52,250 nt of DNA, from the NCBI GenBank assembly GCA_003254885.1, contig QANT01008790.1, forward strand, positions 1 through 52,250. The letters are read 5' to 3'. The notes under the pieces are model-generated. The model was not told where the DNA came from and searched no databases. It worked only from the letters and a program-made list of their open reading frames with translations. This document shows positions 1 to 14,928 of this stretch, piece by piece. Source of the stretch: Purshia tridentata. Taxonomy: Eukaryota; Streptophyta; Magnoliopsida; Rosales; Rosaceae. Made by a program: the position numbers and the translations under genes. The first letter of the stretch is position 1. The number at the start of each line of letters is the position of its first letter.

Positions 1-263
1 TATTTTATTTTCCTGATAATATACTCTATGGTTTTGAAAATTGAATAATAGACATCGTTTGGACCTACCTGAGCAGTGTAAATCTAAATAATATGCATGA
101 CTATTAAACTAACTGTTTGATAGCGTTGTGTTCTGTCAAATCTCACGGTGTTTTGCAAACTTGCATATGTAATTTGGAGTGTTATGGGGGCCACTGGGCC
201 AGTCAATGTCGTGCATTCTGACGTGGTATGATAACCATTACAACTAATTACTACCACCTGTCA

Positions 264-295
<32 letters not shown>

Positions 296-3250
296 ACAAA
301 CATGGTATTGCTACGCAAGTGGAAATAAATGTCACATTATTGTCACATAAATCAAATGATTTTTTTTTTTTGNAAATGATTTAATCCGGCATCCAATATC
401 AATTAATTATTAGCCAAATAATATGAGAATTAATTAAGAATATATTAATTAATTGAGTTAATTACAGTAATAGTCCATTTATTATTTACTAAGTCTCGTT
501 TTGGTTCATAAATTTTTTTAGTATCATATTAGTCTACAAATTGTCTAAAAATTCTATTTTGATCCAAATCAAACAATTTACTCCTTAATTTTGTACCAAT
601 AAGTTGATATAGACAAAATTGTCTTTTTTGGATCAAAATGAAACAATAAGATAATTATTGGATTAATATAGAACTTAAAAAAATTTGTAGACCAAAACGA
701 CACATAACGAATAATAAGTAGACCATTGTTTGTTCATTTTCTCTAATTAATTGATACCTAAATCGCTCTACTTGGGATTGGACAGCGATATGTGGTCGAT
801 CTGGTAATTAAAATTTTTTACAATGACATCTGGAATTTTTGGTGACAATGAAAAACATGGAATCGAACATATATTGCCTGAATTGCATGATTGAGAGAAA
901 GAAACATATCTTATCCCTTCAGCCCTTATTATCTATAAATATGCGCTGATAAGATGCCGATCCATCGATAGATACCTCAGTCTTATGACTCATAACCAAC
1001 ACGTGCATGAATAATGAACACCCATTCAATCTCATTTCTGGTTTCATTTATTTGTTGCATTTTATTTTTTTCTTAATTAAGATTTTATTTGTGGAAATTA
1101 ATTTAATAACTTCGTTTTATATAATGGATTAAGGTTTTGTCGGGTTAGAAGAATATTGGTCTATAAACGCGGTCGAGTTGCCACAACACTCCATCTATAT
1201 CTTTAATTTTAAATACAAGTACACTGCATAATTCAAATTTGGCTGAGTTAAGACTAGCTTGTTAGTTATCAGGAGTACAGCAAATATGTTTTCAGAACTA
1301 ATTATTAAATTAGTCGGTGATCATATCGATTAATATTATATATGGATTATGAAAAAAAAATATGATCTATGTTTGTTTAGCTGGAAATTTGGAATGAGGG
1401 TGATGGCAAAATAATTATATGGTAACGTAATTGTCATGAGCAGCTAGTGTACCTGCAACTTGACAACTAGGCTGTAATATATTTCCATAAATTGTCATGT
1501 TGATTTTGTCATTATATTAAAAGATAGTAGTACATATCGTCTGGTTTGCTCAATTTGTTGCAAAACCCTAATATATTATTCCCTTTGACAAAAGAAACGT
1601 AATTATTCACTTTTGAGAAAAGAAACCCTAATTATTTATATTGGTGCCAAATCACATCCAAAAGCAACCTAACTCAGTCTACGTACATATATATATGAGC
1701 TGGATATCATATCAGTTATCCCTAAAACAAGTGAGTATAGGTTAAGTTATTGGTTATTGTTTCATTCTGAGTGCGAGTACATCGATCAACATAAAAAATA
1801 GGCTTATTTACTAAAATATTCTCTACAACTCCAAATAATAGATAAAGTTGATGAAACTAAACTTATGAAAGTCATTTGTAAAGTTTAGAGAGCAAAGTTA
1901 AAAAAAAAGAAAGTTTGATTTAGGAAGAATTGTCGTAAATAAACCTAAAAAATATGAACTAAGATATTATGTTGTATAAAAAAATACAAGGACAAGGATG
2001 TAGAGGATGTGTTTAGATAATCATCTTCTTCTTCTTGCCATATATATTAAACCATTCTTAGTACTACATATTCAAATGCAAAGACTAAAGTCCCTAAGTC
2101 AATCAAATGGAGCATGTAGTCGGATTAAAACATATACAAGGATTACATATTTCATATTACATAGTACGGGCCGGATCATAGAACAATTTTTGTTATATTT
2201 ATTAGTTTACCAATTAATTTGTAATTTAATGATATTTTTATTCATTTGATTGAAAAATGTTTTAAGTCTGAATAATTCATTGCTTGTATAAAAGAATTTT
2301 GTAAGCTATATGATGCCAAACATAGATTTGATGCCCTTGCATTGAAAAAATGGATGATGCCACAAATAAATAAACAGTTATATGATGAACTTGGACTAAC
2401 ACTTTGAACTGGTTCATAATCCTCATTATTATTAAATTAAAACATGTTTCTTTTTAGAAAAAGAAAAAAGAAACAAACAAAAACTTGGCACATGATCATG
2501 TAATAAACTGGGCACACAGATTATCGGGTCTATTACAAACAGCATTCAGTCCTCTCTCCTCAGCCTGATTGGTTAGAAAGTTTATTTTCCCAATGAGTTT
2601 CTTGATTTAAACGTGGCACATACCATATGTAACATGCAATTCAAAATCAACAACTTATTTGAGAGTTTATTCTCAAGAGCACCACCAACTTATTTGAGAG
2701 CCAGTATTCTAATTTGATGTACGGTATGATAATAAGATAACAATATGTTGTGGTTCTACTAATTAACGAAATAAAAATGCTACACTTCTAAATTTTCATA
2801 CTATAATTTTATACTATTTTACGTGGTCATAAGATAATAAAATAAATGTGATATAAAAATATGATAAAAATATATAATTTTATTGTCAATGAAAAGTTGA
2901 TATACTATCAGACTCAGTAGAAGCCAACTAAAACTCAAATTAAAAAATAATTTTTATTTTTCATGAAATCTTATGTAAAACGTTATTCATTGTTCCCAAA
3001 TACACTCAAACACAAGCCCGGTCGAAGTAGATTACCCGCTTCCTCGTCACTTTAGCGCCTAATCTATCTCCAAGTTTCCAGCAATCATTTAATCAAATAA
3101 AAATTAATTTAAAAGAAAAATCGAGAACCATCTTGAAAACTTGAATCAAATCAATTAATCAAACAAACCACGGATCAATTTTAAACTAATAAGGAAATGT
3201 CTTAATCATCTTCTATTGTTGACGTTCACAGAACCATACTGACAGACACA
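1..3250. other. AT-rich intergenic region
   Basis: No gene can be supported here. The stretch is AT-rich with short ORFs only; the longest, an 80-codon ATG ORF at 2007-2249, resembles no family I know. Visible structure: a (GA)n run near 271-294, a single N at 373, a long inverted repeat at 458-750 (listed separately), and two copies of a 15-base motif (caacttatttgagag) at 2651-2665 and 2686-2700. The right end (about 3250 onward) becomes CT-rich and is probably the promoter and leader of the downstream transporter gene. Confidence 0.7.
458..750. mobile_element. Foldback / MITE-like inverted-repeat element
   Basis: The left arm (about 458-567) and right arm (about 628-750) are inverted copies of each other at roughly three-quarters identity by eye, separated by a loop of about 60 bases. 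Matching landmarks are ttaattacag at the left end against ctctaattaa at the right end, cgttttggtt against accaaaacg, and ttttgatccaa (left, to 567) against ttggatcaaaa (right, from 628). No coding capacity is present. This is typical of non-autonomous foldback or MITE elements. A TTAA at each end could be a target-site duplication but overlaps the terminal repeat, so the superfamily is not assigned. Confidence 0.6.
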
Positions 3251-4256
3251 GAGACCTCTCTCTCTCTCTCTCTTACACACATTACACACATATATATATA
3301 TAGTAGCCTCTGTGGCCTGTGAAAAGTGAGAGTATAACAGCAACATCTTTCTCTGCTTTTTCTCTAGTTGTTTGTTCCTCGGGCTGTTCTGAAAAAGCCA
3401 GAGTCCTTTTTCTTATAGATTCTTTACTCAGAAAACCCAACAGAGAAAAAAGGTTCACTTTTCTTTCACTACTAGTTTTGGCTCTCAAGTAAACTCATGA
3501 AACCTTCTCGATTTTACACCTCTCCGTAATTAAATTTCTCCTTCTGGGTTAGAGTTTGAGTTGCAGGATTGCAGCACACACTCTTTATATACACACACTC
3601 TCTTACAGTCGCACTCTCTGTTTGGTTTCCGAGAAACCCGAGGATAAACACCAGAAAATTTGGGATCACATATCAGTCCAATCCGGGTGCACTTCTGTTT
3701 TTTTTTGTTAATTGTTATTATCACTGTATTCCGGGCATAGTTCAATTGGTTGGGACCCATTTGTTCAGTTCAGGATAGTGTAGGAATCATTAGTTTCGGA
3801 GCATGGTCAGCTTTTCTTTTCCTTTCCTTTATTTTCTCGGAAACCAAATTAACATGCATTGTCCCTTTTGAAAACTTCAAACTTGAGCTACAATATCTGC
3901 TAAAACCGTGTATCACTATGTCTCTACCAATCTGAGCATCTTCTTTCACATATTTTGTTTTTTGTATGATTAACTTTTGGTTTTGGTACCTGTTACTATC
4001 ATATAAGCTTATTTAGCTGGCAACATAAATAACTTTCTGTTTTCATTACAATTCTGACGTTCTGTTAATTCCAAACAAAGAAACCCAATGCGTCATAAGC
4101 GTGACTCTGTCCCCATTCGATGAATAGTTTCACTGTTTTCCCAACTGGGTCAGTTGCAATTTGCAGACCCTTTAATCTGACCAAATTTTCATAGATTTTA
4201 TTTCTTTTTTGTTGTTTGGGGGGTTTTTGCAGAAGGGTAAGTGCCAGAGAAAGAAG
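3251..4256 (+). promoter_or_regulatory. Probable promoter and 5' leader of the AVT1-type gene
   Basis: A CT microsatellite (about 3256-3272) and a CT-rich leader-like stretch precede the gene. A good splice acceptor (tttttgcag, ending 4232) lies 24 bases before the start codon, so the leader very likely contains an intron whose acceptor is 4231-4232. I could not fix the donor or the transcription start. Several short ATG ORFs occur in the region but I cannot tell whether they are in mature mRNA. Confidence 0.45.
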
Positions 4257-7200
4257 ATGAAGAACTCAGTCTCGGATCGAAGCTTTTACATTGAGAGTGA
4301 TGAAGAAGACGAGCAAAAAAGCATAGAAGATGGCAACGACTCAGATTCTTCTCAATCTTCTACCGAACAACGCCATCAAAACATCCCCAATTCTTACAAC
4401 ACCCAATGGCCGCAAAGTTACAGGTTCTCTCTCTCTCTCTCTCTCTTTGTTTAGCTAGTTATATAATTCTAATGATTTCTTTATTGCTCAATTAGCTTGT
4501 GCATATTAGCATTTTTTACCACTGAAATATGTGTTATTTTTCTTGTATTATTTATATATAAGTTTACATTTTTCTATGTAAGTTTGGTGGAAATGTAATG
4601 ACAAACATGGATGTTAAAATTTTTTTGGATTTGGGTGATTGAATCTTACTCAGAGTAGAAATCAAATCATCTACTGCATATATTACTGCAGAGGTTGATG
4701 TACAAATATATAGAAATTTCTAGAAACTCTGTAGGAAGAAAAAGAAATCGGAGCCAAAATTACAGTGGGAATCTCTAAACTGAGGGTCAACGTCAATATT
4801 GGCTGCTCTTAGCATTTCGGATTATTAAGGATAAAAGGAAAAACATTAATTTTGGATTATTTAGGTGGAAAAGTAGCTTTGCCTTGTTTCTCTGGGCACC
4901 CTATTTCTTTTTCTTCCTGGAAAAAGGGGAGTGATTGATTTGGCATTGGAGACAATGACTCCATCAAAGGTCCCCAGAGAAGTTTAGAGTGGCTTTAATC
5001 ACTTTCTCAATGAAGGAAAGTGAGACTAATGACTTGCTTATTAATCATTTTGATTGTCCTTGTGGGCTCCATCAAAAGTCTGCAGAGAAGTTATTGTTGA
5101 GAAATCAAATGAATGATATGGCTGACAAGAAATTTTATTGATTTATCATGTAATTCTTGTGATGTATTCTTTCAATCTTTTTTAACAAATACTTACTGTT
5201 TCTCAATTACTGTTTCCAGGCAATCCATTGATCTGTATAGTAGTGTACCATCTCCCAGTATTGGGTTTCTGGGCACTCCTTCATTGTCAAGATTAGGAAG
5301 TTCATTTCTTTCCTCCTCGCTAACAAGAAGGCACACTCCCGAAACATTGCCTTTTTTGGCAAAACCTTCGACACCAACATTTGCAAATGAGCAGCAACAG
5401 AGACGTAGTTCTCATTCTCTGCTTCCTCCTCTTCATTCAAGGAGGTCGTCTATTAGGAAAGATGAGAAATATTCCAGGGTTCATGATCATCATCCAATGT
5501 CTCGCCACAGCTCATATGCACAAGCTGTGGTTAATGGTATGTATGGGCAAGGCACATGCTATTTATTCCTGAAACTTATTGCTCACACACATATTTGGTC
5601 ACCTTCATCTGCAGATTAATTTCATTAAACCTCCAGTATGCCTGAAAGAAGTGTGCGCTAGCATGTATAAGTTTAAGGATTTTATCTTGGTCCTCAATTA
5701 TTGTCTTTGGACAAAGCATCAAACTCAAGTTCTTTCGAGAGTTAAACACCCCTAATAATGTGCTTGTGTCTTTAAGTGAATGTCCATGTTCATGATTAGC
5801 TGAGTTGACTGTATCTGATCCACCTTGTAATTTCTAGGCAGACCAGATGTATTGAGACCTTTTATGTGTTCTAAGTGCAAATACATCATTGCAAAGCTCT
5901 AGAGTGAAATTACTAAACTGTCACAGTATAGACTATAGAGTTGAGTAAGCAGCAAACGAAACCCAATACAATGACCCTGCACCTACAAACAGTTACAACC
6001 ACTGGATAGCTTCATAATATCCAAGAAGATTGTGGGACCACATACTCTAATCATGTAATGTTAAGTATGTTGGCCTATCCTCACAAACAAACTCAATAGT
6101 TGGTATCAATTTCTTTCCATCTCCCCATCACATGTCCCAAAATACAGCAGAAGTTGTCTGTCACACCATTCTCTACTTACTATCCAAAGTTCTCTTTCTA
6201 AAATGAATTGATGAGTTTGTTCTGATGCTAACACATATATAGATGCATATTTATTTAGCTAATGCAACCTGCATGTCCCCACATTACGTGACGAATAAAA
6301 TATAACTACACCAAAAATATCTTCAACTCTGATGAATAAATGAGTTCTTTCTTCATATACATCAATATTATATAATTTGTCTGTAGATACCTCATTGCTT
6401 TGTCCATAGGCCATTATGATCTTCATTTATGGGGATCAAACAAGCAAGCCTGTTTTTATTTTACATGGGTCACGATGAGGTGGCCTAGATCCAATTGCAC
6501 ATGGTGCACATGGAAAGAGATACTAAGCAACTGAACTGTATTTGGTTTGTGTACCTTTCATTGGACAACTTTTTAACCTTGGAAAAGAACATGTTATATT
6601 ATTTATAATATAATTCTTTATGTATACAAGTTTGATCAGTATCCAATTTTTATTGTTCAGGAATTAATGTTCTTTGTGGGGTTGGAATCCTTTCTACACC
6701 ATATGCAGTCAAAGAAGGAGGATGGCTTGGGCTATCTATTTTGCTTATATTTGCAGTACTTTCCTTCTACACTGGATTGCTCCTACGTTACTGCCTGGAT
6801 AGTCAACCTGGGCTTGAGACTTACCCAGACATTGGCCAAGCTGCGTTTGGTACCGGAGGCCGAATTGCCATCTCGGTAAGCTAGCTTTCATGGAAATAAA
6901 GGAGACTTGTTTGAAGCAATCATCTAAAAACTTGAGTTCTTGACTGATAAAAAAAAAAAACGACAAACTAAATTAGGAAGTGTTTACAGAATTCAGTTGA
7001 ATGGCTGCTTTTGCTGTCGTTTTATATAATTTTTTTTATTTTTTTTTATTTGTGGATGCAGATAATACTGTACGTGGAATTATATGTAAGTACAGCTGGC
7101 TTGACTGAGTGAGTACTGTCCTTTTTGTTTTTGTTTGTGATTATTTAGCTTATGGTTGAAAAGGAACACAGCGGTGGGTGGGATGAGAAAAACAATAAGT

Positions 7201-10200
7201 TGGATTCCAGTAGGGCCCACCTTTATATTCCTGGGCCCCACATCTAGATCTGATTGAATGATCCCCTTATAACTTGGGCCCACATTTTGGGTCTTATTGG
7301 TTAGTGTTTTGACCAGTCCACCAGTGAAATGACTGAAGAGTGCCGGGTTGGCTGATTTGTGCAGTTCTAATTTGATCCCACATCCCCAGTATTTCTTTGC
7401 ACTATTATTCTTGTGGGCGTCTTTTTAGGATGATGGGCAATTTTTAATGCATAAGATAAGGGAGATCCTTGAATCATGCCAACATTGTAAAGAAAAATGG
7501 GAACAAGTATTATGAGCTGAAATCATTTTCAGCAGCACATCAGATACCACTGAAAAGGTACTATCTTCTTGTTTTGATTGCAAGAAACATCTATTAGAAT
7601 CACTCACCTATTCACCTAATTTGGAACCCACATGAGACACATCAGCACTTTTCTGATTCTCTTCAATGTGGAATTTGCCCTTGAATGCAACATCTTGTTT
7701 AAGTTGTGCTCAAGCCTGCCTTGCTGCCCATATTTTTAGGAGGTTCTTGCTTTTGCCAAACTACAGATAATGGGCACATGAATGGATTCTTTTGCATCAT
7801 GTATCCACCATCTCACTGTTATGCTGCTTTGGGGCAGTGTTATATACTTATACTTTCACTTGGAAGCATAAATCATATGTTCTGTTTAAACCTCTGTTAG
7901 GGCCATTAATAAACAAAGCCTTGGCTACAAGACTTGTGTAGCAGAATTAACCCAAATCCCAAAACGCTCATACCAACTTGACCACATTTGCATGATCTCA
8001 AATTTGGAGACCGGGTGGGAAGAAAAATGGGAAAAGACCAGCCCACCAATTCCACAATTTGGTGGGAATTGTCATATGCCTGTAACAGAGTTTCATTCTA
8101 TATTTCATAAATTTAAATCTTAGATCATGTAGTTGGAATCTTCTGTAGATGCTGATCACGTATAACCTAAGTACTGGGGCACATCAGGAAGCATGCTGCC
8201 ATTTTCTTTGAAATTCGTATATTAGTGTTATTTCTACTTTTAAAGCACATAGATCAAGTATTTTAAAAAATTTCTGGACTTGCAGGCTTGTTGCATAGAA
8301 TATATAATTTTGGAGAGTGATAACTTGTCTTCACTATTTCCAAATGCTCACCTAAGTTTGGCTGGATACGAGTTAGATTCGCACATTTTGTTTGCAATTT
8401 TGACCACCCTTGCTGTTCTTCCTACTGTTTGGCTTCGGGATCTCAGTGTTCTTAGCTATATCTCAGGTGAGTTTGGCTAGTTTAGTACAATCTAAACATT
8501 CTGCAAAATGTAGTTTCTCTGTCAACGTCACTGGTGGAGCTACAAAAATTACTATATATGCATGAAATGGGGGGGACATGCATAGGAAAAGAAATACACA
8601 TTTAGGCATTAAACTACAAAGAAACTTGCAATAAGACTGTATTAACCAAATGCATAGCTTTGTGAAATTCTTACATTATACTTGGTTTACTTCCAGCTGG
8701 TGGAGTCATTGCATCGATATTGGTGGTCCTTTGCTTGTTTTGGGTTGGTCTAGTAGATGGAGTTGGCTTTCAGAACAAAGGGACAACACTGAACCTTTCA
8801 ACTCTTCCTGTTGCCATGGGTCTCTATGGTTACTGCTACTCCGGACATGCTGTTTTCCCAAACATTTATACTTCATTGGAAAAACCAAGTCAATTCCCTT
8901 CAATCCTTTTTACATGGTAAACTAAGGGTGCTCAACTATGTTACTATTTAAAATTGGTTTTTTATTCCTCAATCATAATGCTTAAGGTGCGAATTCAAAA
9001 GTCTTATTAAGTCTTACAGGAACTGCATTCATTTGTGAACAAATGCAACTTATTATAATCCAAGTATTTTTTTTCATCAAATGATTATGTTAAAAACTCA
9101 ATTTGATCATTTCATTTTCCATGATTTATTTCCCATGCAGTTTTTGTATTTGTACTTTGTTATATGGTGGCGTTGCTGTCATGGGCTACACAATGTTTGG
9201 AGAATCAACAAAGTCACAGTTCACTCTCAACATGCCTCATGATTTGGTTGCTTCCAAGATTGCTCTGTGGACAACGGTATGTTCATGAAAGTTGTTACCT
9301 TGGAACGTCTCTTTTTTTTGTTTTAACTTTACTATTGCGCATTTATATATATAATTTTCACTTAACTTTTCATAGAGCAATACAAAAGGGTTATGGCAGC
9401 CATAAGATTATCCTAATTCCAAAAGGATTATGGTAAACTTGTTCCAAACATTTATTATGTGTATAGCAAGTAGCCATCCTTGTTCTAATTAGGTCAACCA
9501 GCAAATCACAGGATCCAGGCAGTTGGTGATAATTTTGTTTGTCCATTAGAGGCCTGTTAAGCTATGAGCTGTGTATTGTGCGGTAGCCATCTCTGATTCC
9601 TTACACCCACCCTCCCCAATCTCTGACAAATGTTGGGTTCGATACTAGATTTTTTGTAGGCTGTCAAGATATTTTACCATCGGGCTAGCTGGAAAGTTCA
9701 TTGATGTAGATCAATGGCACATTCACTACACCCTGCTTTATCCAAATGTTTAGCTTCATGTGATTTAGGCTTGAGTCAATAGAGGGTCAAGGTCTCAGGC
9801 TACCTGCAGTGGCCTTCAGCCAGGTCCTCCTTTCTTCCTATTGTTTTTCCGTTGCCACTTGAAAGTTTCAAACAATAAGTGTTATGTTCTTTCTGCATGT
9901 TCTCAACCTTTCCTTCTATAATTTGAGATGAAAAACTAGTGCTAATATTATTCTGTTTTATTTCTTTTGCAGGTAGTCAACCCATTTACCAAATATCCTT
10001 TATTGCAAATTATGCAAATAATGAATGTTATCTACGCGTCACTCACACACAAACACGCACAATACATGCAGTCTAGAAGGTATTTTTCAGGCAACAGAGG
10101 GTGGTTGTCTCGCATGTTAAACAGATACATACTGATAATATGCATTCCCTAAAGTATTTGAATCAACACTCTTTTCAGGCAACAGAAGAAAACAGAATTC

Positions 10201-11593
10201 AAAATGAATTTGAATTGATTTTTTTCTTGCATCTTTTGTGCCTATGTTGCTCAACAGTCAACACACACAACACACACACAAAAACAAGAATAAAAACAAA
10301 CAAAAAAAAGGAAAAGAAAGGAAAAGTTTATTCCTTAATTAGAACCACATATGCATTAACTATTTCTCCCGTAGCAATGAGTCTGGAGGAGCTGGTACCA
10401 TCAAACAAGTCTCATATATATGCAATGTTTATTAGAACAGCACTGGTGGTCTCTACCCTGCTTGTTGGTCTTTGCATCCCCTTCTTTGGTAAGTCTCCTG
10501 TGAACTTTCTTTATTTGTCTTTTCCATTTCATAGCCATGGAAACTGTCTGTCATACCATTCCTTTTGTCTCTTGGTAACCATATGTTCCACAGAGATAAA
10601 GAAACAGGTATTAGATACTCAGAGACAGCAAGTCATAGCATAATAAAATTCTCATTTCTGAACTGAGTGAGAACTTGGTTGGAAGCCAGCATTTCACTGG
10701 TCATGTTATATTTTTCATTACCATCTGATTCTCATATTCCGTTTGTGCATAGTATTACAACGTTAATTCTTTTAACTTATCTCAGGTCTGGTGATGTCGT
10801 TGATTGGATCTTTATTCACAATGCTTGTAGTAAGTATTCATTTGCAATTTAGCTTACATTTAGTTGCAGGAAATATAATGTCAAATTTCAAATGTCAATT
10901 TGTGAGTTCAGTTAGACTCTATTAACAAATATTATTATTGCAGACCTTGATACTTCCTTGTGCTTGCTATCTGAGTATCCTGAGGGGACAAGTAACTCGC
11001 ACTCAGGTATGTCTGTTACATATGCTTGCTATCATTGGTTTACAGCAATACGCAGACAAGAAACAAAAACATAATGTTAGATAGAGAAATGCTTTCATAT
11101 ATTTTCAATGTTGATCAAGCGGTGAATTCAGAAACCTTTGGGACTTATTTGTGAACATAGTCAATATATTAATCAAATAGGGTTTCCTGTTTCACATTTA
11201 AGAGGGAACATGGTGGAGGGCTTAGTATATGACATTTCCAAAAAAATTATATTGTACCTCTCATTTTCGAAGAGCATGCTTTCTCTGTTACTTCCACTTA
11301 GCTTTGCTATAACTGTACAAAACCAAAGTTTCTTTCCTTTCCTCTATCTTCTTAGTAGCTGAAAACTCCATACATCAAGGCCTTGAAGGTTGCAATTTGC
11401 AAACCAAATCAATTTGGTGCATCATTTACATTGCTGATTTTATACACTGCTCACTTGAATGGTTTTTAATATACATTTTTTTCTCCTATTCCAGGCAGCA
11501 CTCTGTATTATAATTCTTATAGTAGGTGTTGTATCATCTGTCTTCGGAACATATTCGGCGGTTTCCAAAATTATTCAGAATTTGAGCAGCTGA
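4257..11593 (+). CDS. AVT1C-like: Vacuolar amino-acid transporter, AVT1 family
   Basis: Proton-coupled amino-acid transporter of the AAAP superfamily, expected in the vacuolar membrane. Coding exons: 4257-4423, 5220-5536, 6661-6875, 7062-7085, 8286-8466, 8697-8916, 9141-9276, 9973-9992, 10349-10488, 10786-10829, 10944-11006, 11495-11593. They total 1626 nt, giving 541 aa, a normal length for plant AVT1 proteins. The N-terminus is hydrophilic and acidic (SDEEDEQ) and Ser-rich. It is followed by about ten hydrophobic helices starting at [20 protein letters not shown], the typical AAAP first-helix motif. [11 protein letters not shown] and [15 protein letters not shown] are family landmarks. Two exons are very small (24 and 20 nt). 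The intron 9993-10348 lacks GT-AG ends and fits a U12-type AT-AC intron; only that choice restores TKYALT in frame. Assignment to the AVT1C subgroup rests on the N-terminus and is tentative. Confidence 0.9.
9993..10348 (+). other. Candidate U12-type AT-AC intron of the AVT1 gene
   Basis: The intron starts ATATCCTTT immediately after exon ...ACCAA (9973-9992), matching the U12 5' splice-site consensus (A/G)TATCCTTT exactly. A ttccttaat branch-site match (consensus TTCCTTRAY) sits at 10331-10339, about 10 bases before an AC acceptor at 10347-10348. Joining 9992 to 10349 gives an uninterrupted family motif; no GT-AG pair nearby does so. Inside the intron a 15-base motif containing a decoy acceptor (ttttcaggcaacaga) occurs twice, at 10084 and 10172. 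Confidence 0.85.
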
Positions 11594-12462
11594 TGTTTTT
11601 GGCAAACTTTCTTCATTTCTTGAACAGTGAGAGACAGCATGATTATGTATTCTGGATTCTGAAGAGTATAATATAATATCTTGGTGTTCATTTCCAATTT
11701 TGAGTGAACTTTGCATTTGTATCCTACATCCCTTTCTTGTTTCCATAATTTTCAGTATCTTGCATTTTGTATTAAATGAGTTAGCATGATCCACCATTTG
11801 ACTAGGTGCGCGATTATATTGATCTTATTGCCCTATAATATCATATTTACCTAATAAATTTTAATACTGCTAATCTAAATTATCAAATGAGTTTAGACTT
11901 AAGCTCAGTTTAATCTATGGGTTTGAATTTTTTTAAAATTTTTATTTATATTATCTTGTGTGTCTTTTCTTTAATAGCGGTGAATGTGCATCTCATTTCT
12001 ATCACAGAGATAATAAAGAAGATCGTAAGTTTTGAAGGTGCTAATAGCGTAGTACTAGTTTGCACGTTACCAAATTGGTAAATTCCATGATTCTATTTCT
12101 ATCTACCAAAAAAACAAAAGGGACTTCCATGATCTTTTTCGACTGCTTTATCGTTGATAAAAATACAAAAGACGCGTTTGGCCAAAAAAAAATAAAAAAA
12201 TACAAAAGCCGCGGGTGCTTTTCTTAACGAACTGCTGTCCGATGTGGCAAATGGGTGCGACTCACTCACAAGTCACCGGAGCAAATCAGACTCTGGCCGC
12301 TCGATCAGACGGTCCAGGTGACTCCTGTCCGTTAGTTTGGGCCCACCCACCATCCTAGAGCGATGTGCCCTGCCGCCAAACACTCTCTCCTCGTCTCCTC
12401 CGTCCAAAGTCGTAACCTTTACTAGTCTTTTTGTCTCTCCCTCTCTCTCTCCTCTGATCGGC
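11594..12462 (+). other. AVT1 3' flank and promoter/leader of the thioredoxin-like gene
   Basis: About 200 bases after the AVT1 stop are probably its 3' UTR. From about 11800 the DNA is AT-rich with no recognisable gene. GC content rises sharply from about 12200, where the leader of the next gene is expected. A 21-codon ORF (12363-12425) lies just upstream of the next gene's start in another frame and could act as an upstream ORF if it is transcribed. Confidence 0.5.

Positions 12463-14928
<2,466 letters not shown>

Noticed and set aside
271..294. (GA)n run as a regulatory GAGA element
   Set aside because: A plain microsatellite more than 3.9 kb from the nearest start codon; no basis for a regulatory call.
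2007..2249. 80-codon ATG ORF in the left intergenic region
   Set aside because: No recognisable family, no splice context, and codon content typical of chance ORFs in AT-rich DNA.
10101..10643. 180-codon plus-strand ORF across an AVT1 exon
   Set aside because: It reads through the AT-AC intron and the following intron; only the part 10349-10488 is real coding sequence.
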